Assembly (NCBI GenBank): GCA_021155905.1
Contig: JAJNBG010000002.1
Span: forward strand, 62,001 to 126,000
Reading direction: 5' to 3'
Source: Bacteroidota bacterium
GTDB taxonomy: Bacteria > Bacteroidota > Bacteroidia > B-17B0 > Aurantibacillaceae
Length of the DNA stretch: 64,000 nt
The notes under the pieces are model-generated. The model was not told the DNA's origin, searched no databases, and was given only the letters and a program-made list of their open reading frames with translations. Shown piece after piece: positions 17,401-27,000 of this stretch (position 1 is the stretch's first letter; each line of letters begins with the position of its first letter). The translations under genes and the position numbers were made by a program.

Positions 17401-19661
17401 ATCAACGCTTAGATGTACGTGGAAATATTGGATTGGATTCATCTTTGCTTTGGCAGGGTTTAAACTCTATGCCTCAGACTTCTTCCGGTGGAAATGGGCG
17501 GATTTATTTCGACCGGACTTCTCAAAAATTCAAAGTATCTGAAAACGGTGGAGCTTATGTTGACATGATTAGCGGAGCTGGTTCATCTCCGTGGCTTCAG
17601 GGCGCAGGTATCATTACACAAAATAATCCCGGTGATATGGTTGGTATTGGGACAGTTGCCCCGAGTTCACCACTTCATGTATACGGAATATCAGATCCTC
17701 TACAGATTACGGTAGAAAATGGAGGTGGAAACTTTGCAACAGGATACCATATAAAAACAGGTTTAGGCCAGGAATGGTTTATGGGGCAGGACGGGTCTTC
17801 TTCAACAGGGTTCCGCATTACAGATAAGGATGCTTTTGCTGTGCGATTTCAGATCGACCAGGATGGTAGAACGGGAATAGGAACTACATCAGCAAGTGAA
17901 AAACTGGATGTGAACGGAAATGTAAAACTGGATTCTTCATTAATGGTGACAGGTTTAACATCAGTTCCTCCAACTTCTAATGGTGGTAACGGCCGGATTT
18001 ATTTTGATCAGGTATCCGGAAAATTTAAAGTTTCTGAAAACAGTGGACCTTATGTTGACATGATTGGTGGTGGAACATCTCCCTGGATTCAGGGGGCTGG
18101 AATGATAACACAAATGAACTTAGGTGATTTGGTCGGTATTGGAACTTCCTTACCGGAGTATAGACTGGATGTCAGAAATTCTTCTGATGTATTAATAAAT
18201 TTAAGTAGCTCTGCGAGCACACAGGGAACTCAGGCAGGTTTAAGACTTTCCATGTTTGATGGTTACGTTGGCAAGCAATATACGTTAGCTGCTGAAAAGA
18301 CTGATGCCACAGTAAATTCCGGAGCTTCTGATTTTGTTATAAAATCACATTATTCTACTGCGGGTGGTACATTAAATAACATGGTTATCAAAGGCCAGGA
18401 TCTCATTTTTAATGAAAGTAAAACCACAGGATTTGATTTTGGAAATGTTATAGTTGCTAGTGGATATTTAGGAGTGGGGACTGGCTCACCTTCGGCAAAA
18501 CTTGATGTAAATGGAAATATAAAAGCAGATTCGTCATTGATGTTATCGGGAATGGGCACAGTTCCACCAATTTCATTCGGTGGCAGTGGCCGGATCTTTT
18601 TCGACCAGATTTCCGGGAAATTTAAAGTTTCAGAAAACGGTGGTGGATATGTTGATTTGATTAGTAGTACAGGCAGTGACTGGGGCTTAAGCGGTAACGC
18701 ATTAACAGGAACTGAATTTTTAGGTTCTACAAACGCGCAGGATGTTGTATTTAAGTCAGCTGGTACGGAATTGATGCGCCTTTTATCTAACAACTCTATT
18801 ACTTTTACGGCCGGGCAATATTCTATGACGGCTTCTACTGCTGTAAACCCGGCATTAACCATCACGGGAGCCAATTTTCGTTCAACGCAGCTGAATATGA
18901 AAACCACTGCTGCTGTTACAGGCGTAGGAAATTTAGGTTCCATAAGTTTCTCAGACGGAACAAACAGTACGACACAGGCATATATTCAAGGTCAACGTGA
19001 AGCAGCAAGCGGCGGGGCATCTGATTTACCTACAGCCCTTTTATTTTTTACAACAGCGGATGGTTCAGGTACTGAAGGTGAACGAATGCGTATTAATAAT
19101 GCAGGAAAGGTGGGTATAGGAACACAAGTTCCTTCGGCAATGCTTCATGCTTTGAATGCTGCAAACACTGGTTCGTCAGGGCGTTTTGAAAATAATTCAA
19201 CGACCAACACAGCGGATGCAGTTTTTGTTCAGAATTCGGGTACCGGCGCCGGTGTTCATATTGTAGCAACGGCCACTTCAACACTAGGTTTATTGTTGGA
19301 GAACGCTCACATGAAATCGACAGCATCTGTTTCTCCTGGAACGAGTACGGTTTCTGTTTCAGGTATAAATACTATTGCTCTTACTCCAACCGGATGCACT
19401 GATGTAAAAGGAAATATATTGGCTGTTGTTACGCATTCAGGAAATATCGCTATAAATAACTCTGTTACCTATCGTGTAACATTTGCCAAACCTTATCAAA
19501 TTTCACCTACAGTAATACTAACCCCGACAACGGATTTTGGAATCATGAGTTATTATATTTCAGCAATTAGTAGTACTTCATTTAATGTAACGATTCGTTG
19601 TACTTCAAATACAGGTGAGACGCGCACGAACTTTGGTTTAAATTATTGGGTAATTGAATAA
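14487..19661 (+). CDS. Giant exported fibre-like repeat protein
   Basis: This 1724-residue protein starts with a signal peptide (MKKLFFTFLISLSLTSFGQ). The next 130 residues (VPQEISYQGVARNASG ... FMSVPYALYAKTAG) are the N-terminal domain common in Bacteroidota tail-fibre-like proteins. From about 140 to 870 it consists of S/T/N/G-rich beta repeats of the kinds GNGIDITGGxISNTA, NSLSITGxNTV and TGTYPNLTI, with at least two nearly exact 49-residue units. From about 960 to 1390 there are three units that combine LDVNGN, DSSLM, GGxGRIYFDQ.SGKFKVSENGG.YVD and GIGTxxP, typical of phage tail-fibre and trimeric adhesin shafts. The C-terminal 100 residues form a separate beta-rich domain. The self-cleaving endosialidase chaperone motif is absent, and so is a recognisable T9SS sorting domain. 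Role as a surface fibre or adhesin is inferred. Confidence 0.85.
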   Translation: MKKLFFTFLISLSLTSFGQVPQEISYQGVARNASGSLLSNQNIGIKLDLHQGSAGGAVVFSETHSKTTNSFGLFTLGIGSVNTAAFTAINWANGPYFMEVSMDPAGGSSYTSVGTQQFMSVPYALYAKTAGNVSPTPTIAINAPNTVTSAGGGYTINIPASATYSAGTGINVSGNTISNTAPDQTVVLNAAGATTVTGTYPNFTINTPTSQTYSAGNGIDITGGVISNTAAAVTPTIVGTGATTVTGTYPNLTIASPTTQAYSAGNGIDITGGIISNTAAAVTPTIVGTGATTVTGTYPNLTINTPTVAPDQVVSLTGTGTATVTGAYPSFTVNVPSGSSLPTGFNGQFLFNNGTIWDTLPRPNLFFDGTNFGVGTTAPQATFHVVGAGRFDASVSTPQIYTDNIKITGGNAGQVLTSDAIGNGTWQAIPSPTLTYNNGTNVLTLTQGTIVTTATLVGTGSNTVSIVGSGLATVTPTTGSTFTVSVPNPTLTITSGSLSISNGNSVAFPSPSLTINSNSLTINGPGGNTVVLPTASTTSLTQGSNITVSGSAPNYTVSAPAYSISLPGGNTVQLTNGVSTSTAAINATSLTLTGAGNNILSAGGNTVALNTYTAGSGITVSGTAPNYTLSSPNQSLTINSNSLSITGGNTITLPTSSTTTLTQGAGVTVAGSAPSYTISSASQSLAVSGNSLSITGANTVTIPTSSVVAGNTNITIATSGNTYSVSAVTPTLNVVGGALAGIYPSQTLTIPTSSTTAITASTGITVTGAAPNYTLSSPNQSLSVTGNSLSITGANTVTIPTTSVVAGNANIIVNQSGNTFSVSSVASPLSLTGTTLTSGPATNSVNLAPLSVWSRSATSVFPSTLTDKVGIGTNAPAFKLDVTGNGRFTTGIQSNGQVYIANSGNYQSFAVSEFGGLGAGINLQATGVGGRSYTMYSENGSGLLQIFDETASAVRMVINQYGRVGLGSISPNQRLDVRGNIGLDSSLLWQGLNSMPQTSSGGNGRIYFDRTSQKFKVSENGGAYVDMISGAGSSPWLQGAGIITQNNPGDMVGIGTVAPSSPLHVYGISDPLQITVENGGGNFATGYHIKTGLGQEWFMGQDGSSSTGFRITDKDAFAVRFQIDQDGRTGIGTTSASEKLDVNGNVKLDSSLMVTGLTSVPPTSNGGNGRIYFDQVSGKFKVSENSGPYVDMIGGGTSPWIQGAGMITQMNLGDLVGIGTSLPEYRLDVRNSSDVLINLSSSASTQGTQAGLRLSMFDGYVGKQYTLAAEKTDATVNSGASDFVIKSHYSTAGGTLNNMVIKGQDLIFNESKTTGFDFGNVIVASGYLGVGTGSPSAKLDVNGNIKADSSLMLSGMGTVPPISFGGSGRIFFDQISGKFKVSENGGGYVDLISSTGSDWGLSGNALTGTEFLGSTNAQDVVFKSAGTELMRLLSNNSITFTAGQYSMTASTAVNPALTITGANFRSTQLNMKTTAAVTGVGNLGSISFSDGTNSTTQAYIQGQREAASGGASDLPTALLFFTTADGSGTEGERMRINNAGKVGIGTQVPSAMLHALNAANTGSSGRFENNSTTNTADAVFVQNSGTGAGVHIVATATSTLGLLLENAHMKSTASVSPGTSTVSVSGINTIALTPTGCTDVKGNILAVVTHSGNIAINNSVTYRVTFAKPYQISPTVILTPTTDFGIMSYYISAISSTSFNVTIRCTSNTGETRTNFGLNYWVIE
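15121..15414 (+). repeat. 49-codon tandem repeats in the fibre gene
   Basis: Two in-frame units of 147 nt (15121-15267 and 15268-15414) encode nearly the same peptide, AGNGIDITGGxISNTAAAVT and following. Related weaker units continue on both sides. Between the two copies the DNA differs mainly at third codon positions. Confidence 0.75.
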
Positions 19662-19665
19662 TCTG

Positions 19666-20436
19666 ATGAGATACTATTTAGTTTTTATATTTGTTTTTGG
19701 GATTGTTATAAAACATTCCGGTCAAACCATTAGTCCTTCTGTGATAAATTCGGCGGGCGGTGGTGGAGCAGTTGGAACGACCGGTATTGAAACCTATTAC
19801 AATATCGGCGAGCCGATGGTCTCAACCATCAATAATAGTTTTTATGCTATCACCCAGGGTTTTTTGCAGCCGGACATTGTTGGTGAATTTGCCCTGACCC
19901 TTACACCATTGTTTCAGAATGAAAGTTGTTTGAGTAAAAAAGATGGTTTTATTTCTTTGGTGCTAAACACTGCTCCAGGTTCCGCTGCACAGGTTTTATA
20001 TATATGGAGCCCTTCCTCTGTTTGTCCTGCCCAGAATTGTACGAGTGTTGATAGTTTGTCTCCGGGAACTTATAGTATCACGGTTAAAGCTGTAAACGCT
20101 GCTAATGCAGTAATTGATTCTGTTTTCTTTAGTTATACAGTTGTTGCTAATGTAGAACCATGTCTGATTACTGTTTATAATGGTTTCACACCCGATGGCG
20201 ATGGTATCAATGATACCTGGATCATAGAAAACATTGAAAATTATCCTACCAACTCGGTTTCCATTTTTAACCGATGGGGAACCAAAGTATGGAACACATC
20301 CAATTATGATAATGGACAGAATAGATGGGATGGAAAAAACAATAATGGTGCAGAACTGACAAGTGGGACTTATTTTTATGTGATTGAAATTGAGAACGGT
20401 GTCAAGAAAGGCTGGGTCGAATTGTCGGGTAGGTAA
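19666..20436 (+). CDS. Small exported protein with type B T9SS sorting domain
   Basis: ATG 19666 is chosen over the TTG at 19654, which overlaps the previous gene; it gives a signal peptide MRYYLVFIFVFGIVIKHSGQ. The middle part (YNIGEPMVSTI, ITQGFLQPDI) is of a kind common at the start of Bacteroidota T9SS cargo. A short Ig/SprB-like segment follows (VLYIWSPSSVC..NCTSVDSLSPGTYSITV). The last 85 residues are a type B ('gliding motility-associated') C-terminal domain: VYNGFTPDGDGIND, VSIFNRWGTKVW, WDGKNNNGAEL, SGTYFYVIEIENG, KKGWVEL. The protein should be exported by the T9SS. It begins 4 nt after the fibre gene and ends 11 nt before the protease gene, so the three are probably one transcript. 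A role as partner or anchor of the fibre protein is a guess from position. Confidence 0.9.
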   Translation: MRYYLVFIFVFGIVIKHSGQTISPSVINSAGGGGAVGTTGIETYYNIGEPMVSTINNSFYAITQGFLQPDIVGEFALTLTPLFQNESCLSKKDGFISLVLNTAPGSAAQVLYIWSPSSVCPAQNCTSVDSLSPGTYSITVKAVNAANAVIDSVFFSYTVVANVEPCLITVYNGFTPDGDGINDTWIIENIENYPTNSVSIFNRWGTKVWNTSNYDNGQNRWDGKNNNGAELTSGTYFYVIEIENGVKKGWVELSGR

Positions 20437-20447
20437 AAAATTTAAAA

Positions 20448-23400
20448 ATGAAAAAGAAAATAAAGATAGTCTTATTTTTAATGTTGGGGATTTTGAGTAT
20501 AAAAGCTCAGTTACCCAACAGGGGCTGTGGTACAAAGGCACCAGGCAGTCAGTATGATTCTTTGTTTCAGCAGAAGGTTATTGATTTTTTGAATGCTAAT
20601 TCTTCTCTCAGCAGAGTACAAACGACTTATCAGATTCCTGTAATTATTCATGTCATTCATGGTGGGGAGTCAGTTGGTACTTATCCTAATATAGCACAGG
20701 GACAAATAAATTCTCAGATTTCTGTTCTTAATGATGACTATGGAGGTATAGGTTTTAATTCTGGTAATTACCCCGCCACGGCTTTCCAGACTTATGCAAC
20801 AAATACAGTAATTGCTGCTGCAAGTAAAGATGGATCAAATAGAATAGGGATTTCAAATACAGGAATAACGTTTTGTCTTGCCTTAAAAGATTCTGTTGGT
20901 AATATTTTACCTGAGCCCGGAATCGAACGTATGCATTGGAATACGATATCGGGCGCTTCCAACCCAACAACTTTTACAACCAGTTCAGGCTTTACAAATT
21001 TCATGAATACTGTGGTAAAACCGGCAACGATATGGAGTTCGAATAAATACCTGAATATATGGGTTTCTGATATCAATGCATCTGCAGGGTTATTAGGATT
21101 TACAGCGTTTCCTCCGTTATCAGGATTAAGTGGAATATCAGGCGCGGGTACAGCAACAACAGACGGTTTATGGTGCTGGGCAAAAGCATTCGGGACCCAG
21201 AATATTTTTCCATCGGGGATTTATTCCGCACCCTATAATTATGGAAGAACTGCTACGCATGAGCTCTCTCATTATTTTGGCATCAGGCATATCTGGGGTG
21301 ACGGAACCTGTTTAACGGATTATTGCAACGATACTCCTGCACAGCAGGATGCTACTTATATTTCACCTTCACCTACTTATCCCTATTTACCAAATGATTG
21401 TCCGTCAAATACTCCTCCAACCGGAACAAATGGTATCATGTTCATGAATTTTTCAGATTATACAGAAGATGCGGGTATGTACATGTTTACAGATGAACAG
21501 AAGGCAAGGATGCAAACTGCTATGGCCAACAGCCCATACAGGAATCAGTTGGGTACGCATGGAATATGTTCAGCAGGAGGCGCTACGGTTATAGCTAATT
21601 TTTCATTTACTCCATCGTCAATATATCAGGGTCAATCAATTTCGATCACTGATATGTCAACTTCAACTTCTCCACCGATTATAGCCTGGAATTATTTTTC
21701 TGCAGCTTCTACGGTTACTGCAAGTGCCCTTCAGAACCCTGCTTTTACATTTAATACCGCGGGGGTTCATACCATTTCGCTTACTATAACATCTGCTGGC
21801 ACTAATGCGTCTACGACAAAAACGCTGCAGGTCAATGTTTGTCCGAGTCCCACAGTTATCGTTAATACGATCAATACAACCTGTTCTGGTTTATGTAACG
21901 GCTCTGTGACTATGTTAGCGAATGGAGGTGGACCTTTCAGTTATAGTTGGACACCGTCAGTTTCTTCATCCTCCGTAGCTGCAAATTTATGCGCCGGAGT
22001 TTACACTTGTGTAATCACCAACAGTTGTGGTGTTTCAGTAACAAAAGTAGCTAACATTACTTCACCATCTCCTTTAAATTTATCCATTAATGTTTCGGGG
22101 GCGCCGGTTTGTTTAGGTGGTTCTGTCAATTTGGCTTCAAATGTCGGTGGTGGAACGCCTTCTTATTTATATAACTGGAGCACAGGTTCTAATTTATCGG
22201 CAGTTACCGTTACACCTGCAATAATTCCTGCTACAGTTTATAGTCTTACAGTGACTGACAACCAGGGATGTACAAAAACCCAGACTGTTTCTGTCGGTGT
22301 TAATCCTGTTCCTTCTATTACTGTTACGCCACAGAATCAAACCATTTGTCCTGGTAAACCTGCTACTCTTACTTTATCGGGTGCGCAAAATTTCACCACC
22401 AACCCGGGCGCAATAACTCTTCCTTCCTTTACAGTGAGCCCTTCATCAACAACTGTATATACTGTTACAGGTACGAGTCCGTTTGGTTGTGTAGGTTCGA
22501 AAAAGGATACCGTTAAAGTTGCTATTCTTCCTAATATATTTTCCAATGTTAGTTCTCCTACTGTTTGTCTGGGTTCAGGCATTACATTTACAAATAGCGG
22601 AGGCGCAACTTATACTCTTAATCCATCGGGCCTGACAGGTAATATAATAAACGTATCACCTTCAGTTTTAGGAACCACGATTTATACGATTTCAGGAACA
22701 GGCCCATTTGGTTGTATCAATACAAAAACGGTTGGCATCTCCGCATTTAGTGTGCCGGTGGTTTCTGTTACACCAGGTAGTACAACAATTTGTTCAGGTA
22801 AAACAGTAGTGCTTAATGCATCAGGCGCCAGTTCTTATACATGGGCGGGATCAGGAGCAGTATCAAATTCTATCAGTGTCTCTCCAACAACAGGTACAAC
22901 GTATTCAGTGATCGGAAGAAGTTCCAGTGGATGTGATAATTCAGCTTCATCATCTGTGAGCGTAGTGACACAGCCTATCGTGAGTATTAATTCACCTTCC
23001 ACCAGTGTTTGTTTTGGTTATACGATGACAGCTGTTGTTAATGGCGCAAATAGTTACCAATGGTCGACCGGTGCCACCACCAATACGATTATGATTCAGC
23101 CGTTTTCAGCAAATGTGTATAGTGTGATTGGCACTAATAATGGCTTTTGTTCTGACACCGCGTTTTTATCCATCACCGTATTGCCTTTGCCATCTGTTTC
23201 TTCCTCTGTGAGTCAAACCATGGCCTGTATTGGCCAATCAATTGTATTGAATGCAACAGGTAATTCAGTACAATATTACTGGCAGCCAGATACTTTGATA
23301 GGTGCAACTCATACGGTTCAGATCCTTGCGCCAACAACTTATACCGTTTATGGACAAGGTTCAAACGGATGCTTTTTTTATAGTACTTCTTTTGTGGATG

Positions 23401-23900
23401 TGCAGGCGGGCAACTCCGTGATCCCTGTTGCTACGCCGAGTGCTGTTTGTATTGGCGATTCGGCTATCCTTTCGGTTGTTGGTGGATCTGTTCCTTTGTG
23501 GAGCACTCATCCTGTGCCAAATACAGAAGCTGTTTCTCCTGTTGTACCTACTTCTTATACAGTAAGTGCCATGGACCTGTCCGGATGTATTTCTGATATT
23601 GTCTTTAATGTTGATATTAATTCAAATTGTGACATGATTATCTATACAGGTTTTACTCCAAATGGTGATGGTATCAATGATTTTTTAACGATCGATAATA
23701 TTGACAAGTTTCCTAACAATAAGGTGTCTATTTACAATCGCTGGGGGAACAAAATCTTTTCAACTTCCGGTTATCATAACCAGAACAATAACTGGGATGG
23801 AAAACAAAATGGTAAGCTAGTTGGATCAGGTACATACTTTTATGTTATTGAATTTGAAAATGGAATTAAAAAAGGTTGGATTGAATTAACAGGAAAATGA
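20448..23900 (+). CDS. M43-family zinc metalloprotease with PKD/Ig-like repeats and type B T9SS sorting domain
   Basis: The 1150-residue protein has a signal peptide (MKKKIKIVLFLMLGILSIKAQ) and then a propeptide-like segment with PVIIHVIHGGESVG. The pappalysin/cytophagalysin catalytic domain follows. Its zinc motif HELSHYFGIRH (H271, E272, H275, H281) fits HExxHxxGxxH of family M43. The expected Met-turn region reads MNFSDY (333-338), with Ser where relatives usually have Met. A PKD domain (about 380-465; FSFTPSSIYQGQSISITD) and several cysteine-paired Ig-like repeats of about 70 residues lead to the sorting domain (about 1061-1150; FTPNGDGIND, YNRWGN, NNWDGK, GTYFYVIEFENG). The last 310 residues closely resemble the end of the following giant adhesin. 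Likely a secreted or surface protease; the substrate is unknown. Confidence 0.94.
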   Translation: MKKKIKIVLFLMLGILSIKAQLPNRGCGTKAPGSQYDSLFQQKVIDFLNANSSLSRVQTTYQIPVIIHVIHGGESVGTYPNIAQGQINSQISVLNDDYGGIGFNSGNYPATAFQTYATNTVIAAASKDGSNRIGISNTGITFCLALKDSVGNILPEPGIERMHWNTISGASNPTTFTTSSGFTNFMNTVVKPATIWSSNKYLNIWVSDINASAGLLGFTAFPPLSGLSGISGAGTATTDGLWCWAKAFGTQNIFPSGIYSAPYNYGRTATHELSHYFGIRHIWGDGTCLTDYCNDTPAQQDATYISPSPTYPYLPNDCPSNTPPTGTNGIMFMNFSDYTEDAGMYMFTDEQKARMQTAMANSPYRNQLGTHGICSAGGATVIANFSFTPSSIYQGQSISITDMSTSTSPPIIAWNYFSAASTVTASALQNPAFTFNTAGVHTISLTITSAGTNASTTKTLQVNVCPSPTVIVNTINTTCSGLCNGSVTMLANGGGPFSYSWTPSVSSSSVAANLCAGVYTCVITNSCGVSVTKVANITSPSPLNLSINVSGAPVCLGGSVNLASNVGGGTPSYLYNWSTGSNLSAVTVTPAIIPATVYSLTVTDNQGCTKTQTVSVGVNPVPSITVTPQNQTICPGKPATLTLSGAQNFTTNPGAITLPSFTVSPSSTTVYTVTGTSPFGCVGSKKDTVKVAILPNIFSNVSSPTVCLGSGITFTNSGGATYTLNPSGLTGNIINVSPSVLGTTIYTISGTGPFGCINTKTVGISAFSVPVVSVTPGSTTICSGKTVVLNASGASSYTWAGSGAVSNSISVSPTTGTTYSVIGRSSSGCDNSASSSVSVVTQPIVSINSPSTSVCFGYTMTAVVNGANSYQWSTGATTNTIMIQPFSANVYSVIGTNNGFCSDTAFLSITVLPLPSVSSSVSQTMACIGQSIVLNATGNSVQYYWQPDTLIGATHTVQILAPTTYTVYGQGSNGCFFYSTSFVDVQAGNSVIPVATPSAVCIGDSAILSVVGGSVPLWSTHPVPNTEAVSPVVPTSYTVSAMDLSGCISDIVFNVDINSNCDMIIYTGFTPNGDGINDFLTIDNIDKFPNNKVSIYNRWGNKIFSTSGYHNQNNNWDGKQNGKLVGSGTYFYVIEFENGIKKGWIELTGK

Positions 23901-24016
23901 TGCGTTGCTGGTGGTATTTCTACTTATAAATGAAAATGACTTAGGGGCAAATTACGGCAGTAAAAAATTGAATAAAAAGAATGTTTTTTAAGTATATTAA
24001 TTTGAAAACAATATTG

Positions 24017-27000
24017 ATGAGCAAAAGTAAATGGAATAAAGTAGCATTCATATTTTTATGTTTAATGGCTTCGGTATCTTTTTTACAAAAGCTTGGTGCT
24101 CAAACGATAATACCCTTTACAACGGTTGGTACACAAACATGGGTTTGCCCTGCTGGAGTTACTACCCTTACGGTTGAATGTTGGGGAGCAGGAGGAGGCA
24201 GTGGAGGTGCAGGCAGTGTAACTAATGCTGCAGGTGGTGGAGGTGGCGGGGGGGCATATGCTTCTTCGGTTTTAGCTGTTACCCCGGGAACAACTTATTC
24301 ACTCAGTGTTGGCGCCGGTGGTGTTGGTGGAGCAAGTACAGGAGGAAACGGTGGAGCAGGTGCCGGAACCAACTTTAACGTAAGTGTTGTTGTTGCAGCA
24401 GGAGGTAATGGAGGAGTTGGGGCGACTACCACAACAGGTGGAGCTGGTGGAACCGGTGGTGTATTTGCATCCTGTGTCGGAACAGTTCGGTTTGCCGGTG
24501 GTAATGGTGCCGCAGGAGTTCCGACATCGTCCGGTGGTGGTGGTGGGAGTAGTGCCGGAAAAGTTGCAGCAGGAAATGCCGGGGCCGGAAGCGCAGGTGG
24601 TGCAGCGCCTGCAGGAGGAGTGGCCGGTATGTCTGGTAATACAACTCCTGGTGGAGCAGCAGGTATTAATGGTATTAATGATGGTGGTGGTGCGGCAGGA
24701 GCAAGAAGAGGTTCTCTCGCAACAAATTATACGGGTGGAACTGGTGGTAATGGCAAGGTTGTATTAAGTTATTTTTGTACGCCTCCCTCAATTTCTCCTT
24801 CCTTCACTAATAATATTTGTAATGGAGGGAGTATAGGGGCCATAGGTCTTTCTGTTACCGGTGGTGTTCCTTTTCCCGGTACTCCTGTCACAGATCAGCA
24901 ACAAGCAACCGGGGGATGTGGAACAACCTATTCTAATTTCTGGCAATCATTTACTCCCGGTATCAATGGATTATTTACATCAATTGATGTGAGGATTTAT
25001 ACAAATTCACCAACGGTTGGTAACTGGTTCGTGTATGGCGGTACCGGAACCGGGGGGCCAGTATTGGCATCCGGCACGTATAATTTCCCGGTGCAGGGAG
25101 GTGTTTTATGGAAAAATTTGGTTATTACCGGAACACCGCCATTAATTGCAGGTCAGCAGTATACTTTCAGGATGGACAATGTAGACTGGTCAACTTCATG
25201 TGCTACTAATTTATACCCTGGAGGTACAGATAACTTTTCAACCGACCGGGCGTTTGTGACGTATATGTCACCACATCCATATAATTATTCCTGGTCAAAT
25301 TCAGCAACAACACGTGATATTTTTAATTTGACGGCAGGATCATACAACGTTGCAGTTACTGATGCCGTTGGTTGTATGGCAAATGCGAATGTGACAATTA
25401 ATCAGCCACCAGCAATTACAGCAACCTCATCTCAAACAAATATCATTTGTAATGGTAATAACACAGGAAAAATAGATTTAACAGTTTCCGGAGGAACGCC
25501 TATTCCCCCAACTCCGGCAGTTAATCAACAGCAAATGACAGGAGGATGCGGGACAACCTATTCAGATTTCTGGCAATCTTTCACGCCTTCAGTAAATGGA
25601 TTTTTCACATCAATCGATGTGAGGATATATACCAATTCGGCAACGTCAGGTAACTGGTTTGTTTATTCAGGTACAGGAACAGGTGGTTCAGTATTAGCGT
25701 CGGGCACCTATAATTTTCCGGTTCAGGGTGGTGTTTTGTGGAAAAACGTCGCTATTACAGGAACTCCACCTTTGTTAGCAGGCCAGCAATATACATTCAG
25801 AATGAATAATGTTGACTGGTCAACTTCTTGTGCCACCAATTTATATCCCGGAGGTACGGATAATTATTCTACTGACAGGGCTTTTGCGACCTATATGGCA
25901 CCCTTCCCATATAATTATTTATGGTCAAATGGCGCTGTTACCGAAGATATCGGTAACCTTACAGCGGGAACTTATAGCGTAACAGTCACGGATGGAAATA
26001 ATTGTACAACGTCTTTAACGACAACAATAACTCAGCCAGCTGCACTTACTGCCAATGCAGCATTAACGACCAGTATCAATTGTAATGGTGGTACAGGTGT
26101 TATTACAGTATCTGCAGCAGGAGGCACGCCTGCGTATTCAGGAACAGGAACATTTACAGTTACGGCTGGAACTTATTCTTATAGTGTAACCGATGCCAAT
26201 GGTTGCGTCAAAACAACGAGCCTTACTGTTACTCAACCGGCTCCATTAACAATCAACGCTAATGCCTCATCATCAATTTGTTCCGGCGGAAGCACTACTT
26301 TATCGGCAAGCGGAGCTGCCTCTTACACCTGGAATCCGGGCGGAATAGTGGGCGCCAGTGTTGGAGTAACACCGGTTTCTACAACCATTTATACAGCAAC
26401 CGGAACAAGCTCTTTAGGTTGTGTCGCTACAAATACAACCGGTGTAACTGTTAATCCAAATCCAACGGTAACAGTTTCATCTTCTACTATTTGTATTGGT
26501 GCCACAACTACTTTAACAGCTTCCAGCGCCACTACTTACTCTTGGAGCACTGGGGCCACAACGTCCTCAATATCTGTTTCTCCAGGGTCTACAACAAATT
26601 ATACTGTTACCGGAACCAATGGTTTTGCTTGTACAGATACCAAAACAACCAGTGTAACTGTTAACATGCTGCCCTCTATAACAACTTCTGCCTCACCATC
26701 TTCTATTTGCGTGGGGGCAAACTCCAATTTAACGGCTACCGGAGCAACAACTTACACCTGGAACCCGGGAACATTAACCGGATCTGCTGTCACAGTTTCC
26801 CCGGCCTCAACCACGATATATACCGTTACAGGAACCAATAGTAATGGCTGTGTAAATACCCAAACGATTAATTTAACGGTTAATCCGTTGCCTGCTTTAA
26901 CGTTAGCCGCTTCACCGGCAACCATATGTGTCGGCGCAACTTCCACGTTAACCGGCACAGGCGCAACTTCTTACACATGGAGCCCCGGTGGCTTTTTAGG

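Noticed and set aside
18350-18943. 197-codon open frame on the minus strand inside the fibre gene
   Set aside because: It lies fully antisense to the repeat-bearing coding frame, has no domain or signal, and its length follows from the codon bias of the sense gene.
19996-20541. 181-codon minus-strand open frame across two T9SS genes
   Set aside because: It spans the ends of two well-supported plus-strand genes and their spacer; the sense strand has clear sorting-domain coding.
24384-24767. Open frame of 127 codons on the plus strand in another frame
   Set aside because: It arises from glycine-codon-rich DNA (GGN repeats) of the adhesin head; the translation is a low-complexity run of V, E, Q and L.
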